The position numbers were made by a program, and so were the translations under genes. Positions 46,431 to 58,664 of a stretch of 64,000 bases of DNA are shown here, in pieces (the first letter of the stretch is position 1; every line of letters begins with the position of its first letter). Where the stretch lies: positions 24,657,620 through 24,721,619 of the forward strand of contig OY821517.1 of the NCBI GenBank assembly GCA_963682025.1, in the 5' to 3' direction. The stretch comes from Cordilura impudica (lineage: Eukaryota; Arthropoda; Insecta; Diptera; Scathophagidae). The notes under the pieces were generated by a model. It had not been told where the DNA came from, searched no databases, and worked only from the letters and a program-made list of their open reading frames with translations.

Positions 46431-46719
46431 TAATACCTAAAGGTACTATCACACGATGTGTTTTTTGCATATGTACTGTCAAATTATCCAACAGCAAAAG
46501 TTGTACACATCGTGTGATACATATGAAGCATTGTTTATTTACAATACATGAGGAAAGTCAAATGTACATTTTTCAATTAGAACAGGTTTTATTTTGGCAT
46601 GACAAACAAATGAAAATACAACACTGCTTGTGGCGAAAGAAAAACAGAGTAAATTATAAAGATTAATTTGGAAAGAAAAAAAAAATTTTTTAATATTAAT
46701 TAACAATTAAAAAATATAT

Positions 46720-48508
46720 GGAGTCGGCATTAGGTAAACTCGTGAAGTGGGCAAGGGAAACGGTCTGGGGGTCAACCCTTCTAAAACCGAGTTGGTTCTC
46801 TTTACCAGAAGGACGAAAGTACCTGAGCTCAATCCTCCAAGATGGGACGGGAGGACACTGGTACTGTCAAAAGAGGCAAAGTATTTGGGTGTTATTCTGG
46901 ACTCTAAACTCACTTGGTCGAGGAACGTAGAGGAAAAGACTAAAAAGGCGCTATGTGCCTTCTACATCTGCAGGACGACGTTTGGCAGAAGATGGGGTCT
47001 CTCGCAGATCATCCACTGGATGTATTGTGCGATAATTAGACCTATTTTGACCTATGATAATATGGTGTGGTGGGGAGCTGTGAACGTAGGAGCCAGACTT
47101 TCTGGACTCGTGAAGGTACAGAGATTGGCCTGTCTGGGCACCACCGGAGCGATTAGATCGCCACCACAAGCGGGACTGGAGGTAATGCTGAACATCATGC
47201 CTATTGATATTTTCATCTAGAGCATAGCAGCGAAAGTGGCTCTCCGTTTAAGGGAGTCATATAAGCTGGAACAAAGCTCTTGGCGACATGGCACAATATT
47301 GCGGACAGTGTGGGGGACACAAATTGATCGGAAAATCGATTACATGTCACCGGTGATGAACTTTAGGGGTAATTTTACGATCCGAATACCGACTAGGGAA
47401 GAGTGGGCCGCAAACTCTGTGATAGACAGGGCTGCGATCTCAGTGTATACCGACGGTTCGAAGATGGAAGAGGGTATAGGTTCCGGGGTCTACTCCGAGC
47501 AACTTGGCATTCAGGTAAGTTGGAGAATCCCTGACAAATGTAGCGTTTTTCAGGCCGATATTCACGCAATTCTCATTGCAACAAAAATAATTCTGGAATG
47601 GGATATGGATCCAACGACCAATAATGTTTTCGTGGACAGTCTTGCACAGTCTTGCAGTCGAACACAGTTAGATCGAAGTGTGTGAGGGAATGTATAAGGT
47701 CGCACGACCGGATCCGGCAGCACACCGTGAGGCTGATATGGGTTCCAGGACATAGTGGGCTAAAAGCAAATGAGCTGGCTGACGAGTGTGCGCGGAAAGG
47801 CTCAGTTTCTCTGAGCAGGACGATGGACACTGATATTAGAAGCCCTCTATCAGAGCTGTCTAATCTGATTCAAGAGGCAGCTGATCTTGAACTAAGGCCA
47901 AGGTGGACGCAACTGACCTCTTTCAGAATATCTCAAATCCTATGGCCCTTGCATAATCCCAGGAGAACGAAAGCACTCCTTGGCTTTGGTAAAGGGACAA
48001 TCAGCCTACTTAAAGGAGTACTCACTGGACACTGTGAAATAGGGCGGATGGCTGCACGCATAGGTGTCCCGAGAGCTGACTTCTGTAGGAGCTGTATGGA
48101 TGTGGATGAGGTTGAGTCAGGGCAACATTTGCTGTGTGAATGTCCAGGACTGAAGGAGCGGCGCTTTAGATATATAGGGCAAAGATTCTTCGATAACCTG
48201 GGCTACATAGTAGACGTTCCACTCGGCGATGTTGCGGACTTCTTGAGGGAATCTGGCTGGTTCAGGAGGGACGCATAACGGAGGAAAGGGTTCTGTTCCA
48301 CTTCTTCTTTTCTTTTCTTTCCTTTTCTTTTGTTTTCTTTACTTTTCATTTCATTTTCCTTACCCCTTACACTATATATCTGTACTCTTTAATCTCTCTT
48401 GCTGTCTCTACCTTCCGACACTTTCTAAAGGGTATCACAATGGGCCATATGGCCTCCGAGTGTAACCGCCTTCGGGCGGGCTATCCATCCAACCTAACCT
48501 AACCTAAA
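46720..48508 (+). pseudogene. RNase-H LINE (I/LOA-like) 3' part, second family
   Basis: Truncated within the RT: GLGVNPSKTELVLFTRR, KYLGVILDSKLTWSRNVEE, RPILTYDNMVWWGAV, KVQRLACLGTTGAIRSPP. A TAG lies at 47,218. RNase H follows: ISVYTDGSKMEEGIGSGVYS, SVFQADIHAILIATK (Asp for the usual Glu), NNVFVDSLAQS, a frameshift near 47,650, then IWVPGHSGLKANELADECA. It ends with a Cys-rich knuckle CRSCMDVDEVESGQHLLCEC. The 3' UTR ends in AACCT repeated three times at 48,491-48,505. Diverged from the LINE at 25.2 kb but of the same layout. A/T-rich direct repeats (AAAAAATATA at 46,709 and about 48,507) may be the target duplication. Inactive. Confidence 0.8.
48491..48505 (+). repeat. (AACCT)3 LINE 3' tail
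   Basis: Three AACCT units end the second RNase-H LINE, followed by an A-rich stretch. Confidence 0.8.
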
Positions 48509-48760
48509 AAAATATAAAAAATATATAACTTTATTTTTAACCATAAATTTTTGTAAATTCACAAATTATGTCATACGGAAATACATGTGCACGTGTGATA
48601 GCAAAAATTATGAATCGTATGTAAAACGATAATTTTGAGAGATATACGGAATTACGTATGGATAAAAAATACATATGTAAAAAAACATCGTGTGATATCA
48701 CCTTAACTAATACTACAACTAGTTTCTACACTGTAGAGTCTACACTGACTAACTAGTAGT

Positions 48761-49567
48761 TATACCCTATACCACTATGTGGTTTGGGTATAATAACTTT
48801 GTGCTGCTGTTTGTAACAACCAAAAATATTCGTCCTAGACCCATCTTTAATTATACCGATCGACTCAGAATCACTTTTTGAGTCGAAATAGCAATGTCCG
48901 TCCGTCCGTCCGTCCGTCTGTCCGTCTGTGTGTCCATGTATAGCTTGTAATCAAACTACAGGTCGCAAATATGAATACATTTTGATGATATTTGACATAT
49001 AAGCTTCCGTCGGCCATGGGATGAACGCTATTGAAATTGGTGAGAATCGGTCCATGTTCAGACCCAGCCCCATACAAATGGCCCCTATGAAATCGACAAA
49101 AATTGCCATAAGTTCCAAATTATCATATAGATCGCAGTCAAATTGGGTTTGTACATGTTTGTTACATCCATTAATTAGTAGTTCAAAAATAATCCCTATA
49201 GGAAAATTCTTAGTCATAGGCCCCATATAGAGCTGTTTCCCGATCTTCACTTAAATCTATCAAAAAACAAAAATATTGCACAGATTTTTCTCAAATTTGG
49301 TTTGTATATATTTTTTCAAAGTATAAGTGACTTTACCACATATGGTCAGGATCGGTCCATTTTTCGACCTAGTCCACATATAAATATAGTATCCGATATG
49401 AACTTTTTCATATCTGCAGCGAAAAAAATTTATAAAAATGCCACTCAAATTTGGTTTATGCTTATTTGCTATATCCAATTAGTTGGAACGAAGAGATAGG
49501 GTGTCTAAACCATGGTATAGGGTATCGTATAGTCGGGCTAGACCGACTATAATTTTCTTACTTGTTT
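48761..49567 (+). mobile_element. DINE-1-like non-autonomous Helitron, copy F (complete)
   Basis: TATACCCTATACC to AGTCGGGCTAGACCGACT and TTCTTACTTGTTTT. Carries CCGTCCGTCCGTCCGTCTGT. It abuts the 3' end of a Jockey-like LINE remnant. Confidence 0.65.
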
Positions 49568-49933
49568 TTATATGTTTATGTTGGGATTAATGATTCAGTT
49601 CATCTGTTTCTCTAAGGCCCAGCAGATCGCGAAGCTTAGTGCGGTTGAGTCTCCTGGTCAGACCAGAAGTATAAAAGTGGTGGAATTTCATCGTTTAAGT
49701 GAAGTTGAAGACGTCTTGTGTGTTTCTGGGCTGTTTGAAAGACTTCTTACTTAATCGTAGAGATGTTTAGGTCCCGACGTAGATCATTATTTCTGATATA
49801 CCATGGTGCTTTGATGATGTCTCAGGACTTTCTTTTGGAATCGTTATAAAGATTCTATTACTATATTTTTGTGCAATCTCATAGTATGCCACCATATGAC
49901 CACACTGGTTTTAGTAACGTTTTATAGATCATT
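49568..49933 (-). pseudogene. Jockey-like LINE ORF2, C-terminal remnant
   Basis: The minus strand reads MIYKTLLKPVWSYGGILWDC, then a broken HHGISEIMIYVGT block and TSGLTRRLNRTKLRDLLGLR, the usual C-terminal region after the RT. The N-terminal side is at 50,800-51,465. Confidence 0.7.
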
Positions 49934-50799
49934 TGTAATGATGTAACACACACATAATGATATATGTATGAAAGTACACTCATTTGTTTTTATTTTTAAA
50001 TTTATTTATTTTAAGTGAATGTACGTGTTTATTTGTTTACATTTATAAACACTATTTCTTTACATTCATAAATTCTTTAAGTACACTTGCATTCATATCT
50101 ATACATACCACACATACCAAAAAATACACTAACCCCAAGTGAAGGGTCATATTGCAATAAATTAGAGTATCGCTTAATGAAATTGAACCCCACTTGAAGC
50201 GAAGTGACAAATTTATGCTAATGAACTTCAACCAAGTTGAAGAATGTTATTGACTAATGCTCAAATGGAATGTCACTCAATTTTGAGAAAAAAATATGAA
50301 TTGATTTTTGAACGTACACTGATTGGTCAATTAAGCCCCACCTTCAAAAATCAATACGAAAGAAATGTGTATAATCGTATGTATGTATTAATAGAATAGA
50401 GACAGCTATAATTATTTTAAGTAAATATTAAGGAACTATTATCGTATATAAAGCCAAATTTTTATAAAATAAAATCAATCATAATTTTGGTCTCGTCGTG
50501 GATGACACTGAAATTGATTCAAAAAAAAAAAAAATATATAAAATTGTTTTACTGGCATAATCTGCCAACGAGCATAAACTCCGGCATATTCTGCCTAAAT
50601 GCAAAACAAATTAAGTTTCATTTAAAAAGTGCATCTAGTGTGCACACGAGCACTGCTTTGAGGAAAGCGCTTGACAAAATTCCTCCTAAGACTGGTCCGG
50701 TTCTTACCAGTCCTAGCCATCGACCACCCTACCATTTCTACACTCTACTATATGTGATGATCACATTTACTGTATGACGATTACACATACATTACCATA
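49934..50799. mobile_element. Inserted 866 bp element in Jockey-like LINE; solo-LTR candidate
   Basis: The host ORF2 reads NKLMIYKTLLKP when this stretch and one CATT are removed; CATT stands on both sides (49,930-49,933 and 50,800-50,803). It begins TGTAATGATG and has ATTACA near the other end. A TATATAAAGC box at about 50,446 and AAAATAAAAT at about 50,466 look like a promoter and poly(A) signal. The end does not give a clean CA, so the LTR reading is tentative. Confidence 0.4.
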
Positions 50800-50803
50800 C
50801 ATT

Positions 50804-51465
50804 AATTTATTTTCGGTTGATAACTTCGAGTTTCTATTCATAAGACATTTTAGTTCTCCATATTTAATGTCTAGTTCTTTTATCTTCTTTTTAACGTGTT
50901 CTTTCCAGTTTAGCTTCGCGTCTAAGGTCATTCCAAGATATTTTGCCGAGTTTGCTTTGGGCGCATCTGTTTGTTCTATAAATAGAGGAATGTGTGTTAT
51001 ATGTTTCAATGTAAAGTCCACATGAACTGATTTTGAATTGTTCAGTTTTAGTCCCCATATTTTGGTCCATTGTTCTATTGGAACGATTGATGTTTGTAGT
51101 CTATCTATAGACTCCTTACTTGTTTGAGCCGTCGCGTCGACAGTATAATGGAATCATGTGCGAAAGTTCCTACAACACAATTGTTATGGATTGGTAATAT
51201 AGTTTTAAGTTCTTGAATTAATGTCAGGTGACAGACTCCGTCAAATGCCTGTGATATTTCTACATGTTTATTCTCAAATGCATTTTCTATAGTATGTGTG
51301 ACTCTATGGACCTGTTCAATTGTTTAATGGCTTTTGCGAAATTGATGATCTGGTGTCAGTCTCCTTAAATGAATAATCTTATTCAGTCGAGAACTAATAA
51401 TATTTTCAAAGAGTTTTCCTATAATTGGGCCGGTAGGATTTAATGGTCTTAAGGTTTCCTGTCAA
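50804..51465 (-). pseudogene. Jockey-like LINE ORF2, RT remnant
   Basis: The minus strand gives KSYRPIIGKLFENIISSRLN, LTPDHQFRKSHXTIEQVHRV-type sequence, ISQAFDGVCHLTLI, then SAKYLGMTLDAKLNWKEHVK and NRNSKLSTENKL. 5' truncated near 51,465, with several shifts. Different family from the 24-32 kb LINE. Confidence 0.75.
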
Positions 51466-52292
51466 TAAAATGTTTAATATAATATAAACAATGTTTATAA
51501 GAAATGTATAAATAAACATAATACATATTATTACAGACATACAAAAACTCTTTTTTATAAGAATTTTTCTTATAAAAGGTAAAATTATTTTGTAAATAGC
51601 CAGTATGTACGCTTTATTAATTTTTTAAAAATTTATGGCAAATATTTTCTTTTTCGATTATTTTATTTATTTTCTTTTTAAATTCACTTTTATAAATTCT
51701 TATTCCCGCCATATAACTCGCACAATCAACCAACTATATTGTCAGAACGGAAAATCGCCTGTGGTGACATATACCAGTATTAATACAATAACATACAACT
51801 TGTTGAAATAATACTTCGCAGTGTACTTTGATATGATTTATGCGCCAGTATACATTCATACATTTATGGCCTGAAACTATATGTTGCCATCATAAGAGTA
51901 CATCTACATCATCATTGATATAATTTAGCCTGGGGTAACACATAAAAAGATCACGGTAATAATTCAATTTATCAAATAGCGTTTTTAATAAAAGACGTAC
52001 AAAAAGAATATGTTAAAATAGCACAAGTAGAGAAAAAATACTCTGGAGGGCATTTAACGAAATTGTTGGGGAGTGATATTTTATTTAATAAAATATCATA
52101 ATAAAATATGATATTGTAGTTATTGTATTTAATAAAAAGGCATAAATTGTTAAGTATGGTTTTAGGCCGAAACATTTAAATAAACGATTTTTGTTGAATA
52201 AAAAAACCAAGTTTTAAGAGCAAACTTTTTGTTGCTTTAAAATTCTGGAAGCAATTTTTTTATTAATACAATAATTTCAATTATATTATATG
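51466..52292. other. No gene seen
   Basis: AT-rich unique sequence upstream of the RTE-like LINE insertion. Confidence 0.4.
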
Positions 52293-52309
52293 TATATTTA
52301 CATATTACC
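52293..52309. repeat. LINE target-site duplication, left (17 bp)
   Basis: TATATTTACATATTACC, identical to 61,196-61,212. Confidence 0.85.
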
Positions 52310-52335
52310 CCCACAATGACGACCTTCAGCCGAAC

Positions 52336-53889
52336 GTGCGCACACTCCTAGATACATCTAAACTGGCCCAAGTATGCAGAGAATTTTCCAACTACAACCT
52401 GCTACTCCTAGGATGTTGTGAAACCACATGGCCAGAATTAGGAGAAATCAATACCTCCGAAAATCTTACTCTTTTATATTGCGGCAATCCGGAAGGCCAT
52501 CCAATATCGAGTGGAGTCGGCATCCTTTTATCCAGCGAAGCTCGCAATGCACTGATCGACTGGAAACCTTATGGTGATAGAATAATTACCGCAAGATTTC
52601 GCACCAGGGCTAGAAACTTAACCTGTGTGCAATGCTATGCACCAACCGAAACCTCTGAATCTGCGGAAAAGGAAACCCACCTAAACAGAGTACTGTCATT
52701 GATACCTCGTGGTGACATCGTTATACTTATGGGAGATTTCAATTCCCAGGTAGGGGCAGATAACACTGGGCGTGAGAGTATAATGGGACAGCATGGCATC
52801 GGCAGAATGACGGAAAATGGAAATCTTTTCACTGAAATATGCTCTAACAACAACCTCGATATTGGAGGTACCATATTTCCCCACAAATTCTCACAAAGCC
52901 ACATGGGTATCTCGAGACATAGTGACCGAGAATCAAATTGATCATATTGCCATAAGTAGGTCAGGGCGCAGAAGTCTCCTTGATGTGTGGTCTAAACGTG
53001 GAGCGGACTGCTCTTCTGACCATCACCTTGTAGTTGGTAATGTTCGACTAAAGGTTGCCGCCATCCGTAAACCGGAAAGGATCGTACCCAAATACGATGT
53101 GAACAGGCTAAAAAACCAATAAACCCTTCACAATTACGTTGAAGAGCTGAAAGGAGGCTTAGCTATACAACGCGCCCACCCAGTGATAGAGTGGAAAAAT
53201 ATAAGTAATAACTTTAATGACACGTAGGCTTCAAAACGCCGAAAAGAACTCACTGGATGTCTGATGACACTTGGAAACTAATTCAGCAATAACCCGTGGA
53301 GAAAAAGTAACACTTGGAGAGTCATACACATATCACGATAAACAACTGAAGCGTAGTGCCAGAAATGGCAAAAGAAGATGGCACAAAACACTCGCTACCG
53401 ATGCGCAAAAAGCCTCAGAGGAGCACAGATCCAAAGATTTGTATGTAATTACGAAAAAGCTCACTGGCAGGAACTTCGCAAGTAGTAAACCGCTGAAAAA
53501 TAGTAAAGGCGTTTTGACAACACCCACACACGCATAACTGGAAATATGGAGACAACATTACTCCAGTCTGCTATCAAACTTTCTCGCAATTCCTTTAAAT
53601 ATCTGCTCATGCACAGCCCATATTGTAAGACCAGATATCTCCATACAGGTTCCTGATTTTCCGGAAGTTCTAAGTGCTGTCATGGCCCTTAAGGCAAATA
53701 AAGCTCCTGGAGTTGACGGTATAGCCCCTGATATGATCAAAGCCGACTATCCAACAACGGCAAATTTACTGCAACTTCTTATCGAGAACTTTTGGCTTAC
53801 CCTAGAACTCGATTCGCACCTAAAGGAAGGTGTCATTATCAACATCCCCAAAAAAGGCAATTTTACCGAGTGCAGAAACTGGAGAGGTA
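52336..53889 (+). pseudogene. RTE-like LINE ORF, endonuclease and RT start
   Basis: NVRTLLDTSKLAQVCREF, GCCETTWPELGE, VQCYAPTETSESAEKET, DIVILMGDFNSQVGADN, then a frameshift near 52,900 to SRDIVTENQIDHIAISRSGR and DCSSDHHLVVGN, completing an APE endonuclease. A linker with stops follows (53,120-53,270). RT starts with ALKANKAPGVDGIAPDMIKA and GVIINIPKKGNFTECRNWRG, where the mariner lands. Multiple inactivating changes. Confidence 0.85.
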
Positions 53890-55199
53890 AAGGGTCCGCC
53901 AAATAACTTTTTTTTTTTTTTTTGAAAATGCTATAAAAAAAAAACTACTGAATATTATCTCAAATTTCTTTTTTTATTTGAAAGTACAATCCTTCCGGTT
54001 AATAATGGAAAATAATTTCATTCAAATGGCAGCCTCGGCTGGCCATGCAGTAGCCTACACGATTGGTCCAATTTTTAAGCACATTATCGATTATGTGCAG
54101 CGTATTTCAACAATGGCTTCACGAATATTGTCCTTTAAAGCGTCAATTGTCTCTGGCTTGTTGGCGTAACACTTATCTTTGAGGGCACCCCACAAATAAT
54201 AGTCCAACGGTGTCAAATCGCAGCTCCGAGGTTGCCAAACGACATCAGCTTTGCGGCTGATAATACGACCTTCAAAAACAGGGCGCAAAACTTCGAGTGT
54301 AGCTTCGGCTGTGTGGCACGTAGCGCCGTCCTGTTGAAACCAAATGTTGCCAATATCCTCCTCTTCAATTTTTGTGAACAAAAATTCGTTCAACATGACC
54401 CGATAACGATCGCCATTGACTGTAACGGCAACTCCTTGCTCATTTTCGAAAAAAAAAAATGGTCCAATTATGCCTCTGGACCAAAATCCGCACCAAACAG
54501 TGACTCGTTTTGGGTGTATCGGTTTTTCAATGTATGCGTGCGGGTTTTCTGTGCCCCAAATGCGACAATTTTGCTTGTTTACATACCCGCCAAGATCAAA
54601 ATGAGCTTCATCTGAAAAGATGATTTTTTTTTGGCAAAATCGGCATCTTCTGTAAGTCGATCGCAGCCCTACTTAGCGAAGCGAAAACGCATTGGATGGT
54701 CAGTTGGCTTCAATTCCTGAACCAATTGGACTTTGTATGGCGTCATACCAAGGTCTTTATGCAAAATTCGTCTCAATGATGCCTCCGAAATGTTCAATTC
54801 TTGAGAACGACGGTGAATTGATGTTGATTGCGCTTCACGCACACTTTCTGCCACAGCAGCAATATTCTCGGGTGTACGCACTGTTTTTGGCTTTTCACGC
54901 TTTGGTTTATCGATGAGGATGCCAGTTTCTTTCACTTTTTTCACAAGATAACGAACATACGGAGCTGACGGTGCTTCTCTTCTTCCGAAATCCGTACGCA
55001 ATTTTCGCACACATTCTGCAACATTACCATGATTTTCAAAGTAATGCCGCAATATTTCCCAGCGTTGTTCAAGCGTATACACAACCATATTCGTTCAGCG
55101 GAAGGATAAAACTAATTATCTGTCAAATCAGACATGAGCTAAGTGTTACCATTCACAAAATAAGCACTAGTTGAAAAAAAAGTTAGATGGTGGATCCTT
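53890..55199 (-). mobile_element. mariner element with TA duplication, 1.31 kb
   Basis: TA at 53,888-53,889 and 55,200-55,201 flanks ends AAGGGTCCGCC and, inverted, AAGGATCCACC, both continuing to TAACTTTTTTT. Removing it and one TA restores the host frame RGITFFSAVNK. It lies in the LINE RT. Confidence 0.92.
54091..55088 (-). pseudogene. mariner transposase, DD41D spacing
   Basis: N-terminal 139 codons are open: MVVYTLEQRWEILRHYFENH, then RREAPSAPYVRYLVKKVKE (paired-type HTH), TVRTPENIAAVAESVREAQS, ISEASLRRILHKDLGM and LKPTDHPMRF. A TAG stands for the Trp after RFAK. The middle (54,660-54,400) has shifts but shows SFQMKLILILAGM-type remains of the SDEAHF block and NKQN/WG segments. The last 101 codons are open: WFQQDGATCHTAEATLEVL and RSCDLTPLDYYLWGALK. 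41 residues separate the second and third Asp, the DD41D (rosa-like) arrangement. Damaged but young-looking. Confidence 0.85.
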
Positions 55200-55921
55200 T
55201 ATTACATTCTTTAGTGCAGTAAATAAAATAATAGCCCATATTATCAAGAGGAGAATTTCAGAGGCTCTTATGAATGACCTAAGACCAGAGCAGGTTGGTT
55301 TTCACCCATATAAATCATGCATTGACCATATCAATAGCCTTCGCATAATTGCAGAACAGTCAGCCGAGTGGCAGTCCCCCCTCTATATGATCTTTATAGA
55401 ATTCGCAAAGGCGACCGACAACCTCAACTATAATGCAATATGGAGCGCTCTAGCTTGCAAGGGCGTTCCTCCAAAAATTATCACATTAATTCAAGCCCTA
55501 TATAAGGATGTTAAATGTCGCGTAGTCCATGACAAAGCACTAAGCAACAGCTTTGACGTGGTAACTGGTGTTCGTCAGGGATGCATACTATCCTCCTTAC
55601 TTTTTAGCATCATTCTAGATGTTACAGTGCACAATGCTACTCGCGTGAGCAGAGGTATAAGATGGGGACTCAACCAGCAACTCGAGAGCCTGGAATACGC
55701 AGACGATATCTGCGTTTTATCTCACAGTTACCGCCATATGGTAGCTAAACTCAAGTCCCTCGAGACCGAAGCATCTAAAGCCGGCTTGAAGATACACATA
55801 GGCAAGAGCAAAGTGATGCGCTGCAGCACCCTTAACAACTCAAAATTTAAGATACAGGATGTTGAACTTGAAGAAGTTAAATCCTTTTGCTATTTTGGCA
55901 GCATTTTAACGCATACCGGCG
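55200..55921 (+). pseudogene. RTE-like LINE ORF, RT core
   Basis: FITFFSAVNKIIAHIIKRRI, LRPEQVGFHPYKSCIDHI, LYMIFIEFAKATDNLNYNAI (the first RT Asp of FIDFAKAFD reads Glu), GVRQGCILSSLLFSIILD, LEYADDICVLSHSYRHMVAK, VKSFCYFGSILTHTG. Stops where the Transib begins. In-frame throughout. Confidence 0.85.
55917..55921. repeat. Transib target-site duplication, left (CGGCG)
   Basis: CGGCG before CACAGTGGACC; repeated at 60,614-60,618. Confidence 0.9.
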
Positions 55922-56625
55922 CACAGTGGACCATTTGACGAGAAGGCGGTCAAAAATCTATAACTTTTGGATTGGATTGGAATTTTGATATGCGGTTTTT
56001 TTTTTTTTTTTTTTTTGTTTGGAATGTGAGACTTTAGCCTTTAAGTTTTGCTGTAAAACGTAATTCTCGACCGAAAATAAAAAAAAGGTACGGAGGGTTT
56101 AAAATACATTTTCATTTGTAGTTGAATTTTAGTAAAAAAAGTGAAGTGTTAAAAGGTAAAAAAAGGTTTTTTTTAATATAATATCTTATTTTTTCAGTTA
56201 ATTTTACAACTAATACTTTTTAACAATTTTTTAAGTTAATTTTTTTCAGAAAATGCCAAAATTTGGCCCCCGTAAACTTTTTAGTCCTAATGTGCACAAG
56301 GGCCAAAGGTTGTTTTTTTTTTTTTTTTTTTTGAAAGATCCCGCGTTAAAATATAATTTATTAAGCAGCGAACGTAAAAGTTACCTTATATTGGTTCAAG
56401 ATAGAGAAGTTTCAATGAAAAACTCGTATGTTTTTGCTTTAGTTAAATTTTTTTTTTTTATTGTCTTTTTAAATATTTTTATATCAATTTTTATGGTAAA
56501 TTTATGAAATATAACAATTTTTATTGTAAATTTATAAAATATATAAATTTTTAAATCAAGAAAATTTTTTAACTATATAAAAAAAAGTGTAACTTATTGT
56601 TAGTGTAATGAAAAAGTACTTTAAA

Positions 56626-58646
56626 TCAACCAATTTTAGTAAAAATTTCTTCTAAATGGCCTTGATTTTCATCTTCTAGAAGTTGTTTAGCTTCTTCGTC
56701 TAATTCAATAGAGGTAGTTTTCCATTTTTGACGAATGTTGGACATATATGGATCTGAAGTGTACAACAAAATAGTGATAAGGTCTTCATTAGTACAACAT
56801 CTGGACATTTTCCTTGTGTTGTGCTCGCGAAAGAATCTGTAGTTTTTGTTCCTTTTTTCTTGCGCTTCTTCAGATAGATCTCCTATTGGTAGCATATTGT
56901 TTTGAATTATTTGTTTCCCATGCTACAAAATTTCATGAACTGTGGATGGCATATATCTCCAAGAGTATTTTTCATTATAAAGTATAGCTGTTTTATTGGC
57001 GTTCTCTCCAAATATTTTTGCATTTATCTTTCTGCTGCATGCTAGAACTTGTAATATGATTTTGAATCGTCTTATTAATTCATGATCTACAACTGTGATA
57101 GATGCTGCAGTTTCCGGATCGGAAAAAAATCTCCATGCAGTATTTGCATCATTTGTGTTTCCTTCTCCTTGTTTTGGTTGGTCGATTACGAGGCCTAGCT
57201 GTAGATGTTTTTGTTGAATTTGTTTTTTTTTTCCTTTCTTTTTTCTTCTGTTTCGCCTAACGGACCAAATTCCAAATCATAACCCAATTTAAGAATATGC
57301 TCCATGAAACGTATTCTAGCATGAAGAGGGGACAACCAAATTCGTAGGCTTCCTTAAAACTATCGTCTTCTGGTGGGGGTTGGCTTAATTGACTTGATGT
57401 GGTTTGGCATAGAATGCAGCTTGACGTTGACTTTGTTCCAGTTAAAGCTTGTGCAACTTTTCCATCAATTATTGTGAGACACATTTTAAAATGTACTTCA
57501 ATATCTCGGTCATCAAATTTAAATATTACTGGTTGAAGTTCCTTAATTTGATCTTTTATTTTTTGAACGTCTTCAGTTATGACATCTTTGGTTTCCTTTT
57601 TGAATGCAATACTTTGTTGAAGAAGGAATTTCATTTTTCCATATATCAATTTCTGTTGCTCTTCTAGTTGACGGCTCTAAGACGCTATACCTTTTTGTTA
57701 AGCGCAATGGAACGAAAGATACCATAAATAAATTAGCATCTGATGAATTTTCGGCATTAAATTGCTTGTATTGTTTCTGACCAGAGGATCCATCACATCC
57801 CCATTTAGAAATTAAAGTAATGCTGCCATTACCAATTTTTTTTAAATGATCAGTATCAAGCGTATTTAGCAATCGTTCTGCAGTATGTTCAAGGAGATCT
57901 TGCAATTTTATTTCTGCTGATGTTGAAGTGACACTAATAGCAGATTGTGAAGGTAAGCATTCCTTTTTGGCAGAAACTAAATTTCGATACTCTGGAAAAA
58001 TCCCACAATTCTTTTCATTGGTTCGCTTCCGCAATTCCTTATATTGATTTTTGGTCAATTTCAAATCCAAAAATAGGGCGAACGCTTCTTCCGGCGTAAA
58101 TTTCTTATCTTCAATTGGTGTAGGAATGCTTTCCAAAATCCTCTTAGTGCGCCTTGGGTTCGCTTCTACTATTTGGGTTGGTTGAATTTGGTGCAAAAAT
58201 GAATCCTTAATAATTCTTTGAGAAATTTCTTCATTGATATTCTCCAGCTTGCGCTTTCGAGATCTTCCACTACATCCGTCAATTGGTTTTGCTGGTCGAC
58301 CCTTTTTTCCACTTTCGTTGGCAGTTGTAGATGTACTCTCAAAAATAAGTTCCTTTATTAACCAGTCTTGGTAACGTTTGTACATCTTTGCCTTGCTATT
58401 AGAGCATTCAATGTACCGTCTTTTCAAATTCGATGCAAAATTAGTAATTTTTCCTTTGTGAATTTCAATGTCTTCTAGGTTACAATTCTTAAGGAAGTCA
58501 TTGCTCACCATGTGCAAAATTACATCGTCTACATCATTTCGTTGAAAATAAATATCTGCCAGATCTCTGTAACAGTACTTAGCCATTGCACAAATTGTAA
58601 TAAATAATAATTGTGGAAACATTATTATAAATACTCTTTTTTGCAA
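56626..58646 (-). pseudogene. Transib transposase (RAG1-core relative), broken
   Basis: Probably starts at MAKYCYRDLADIYFQRND (internal to the longer frame from 58,646). Motifs: KFTPEEAFALFLDLKLTKNQ, YRNLVSAKKECLPSQS, LQDLLEHTAERLL, LISKWGCDGSSGQKQYKQ (first Asp), NEIPSSTKYC, a frameshift near 57,645, then MCLTIIDGKVAQALTGTKS (second Asp), SCILCQTT, a frameshift near 57,310, NDANTAWRFFSDPETAAS, RYMPSTVHEIL, TAG at 56,923-56,925, and LPIGDLSEEAQEKRNKNY with the conserved Glu, then NEDLITILLYTSDPYM to the stop. All three acidic residues persist. Same family as the copy at 19.5 kb but clearly diverged, so the two represent separate Transib lineages. Confidence 0.88.
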
Positions 58647-58664
58647 TTATGTAAAATAAAAATT

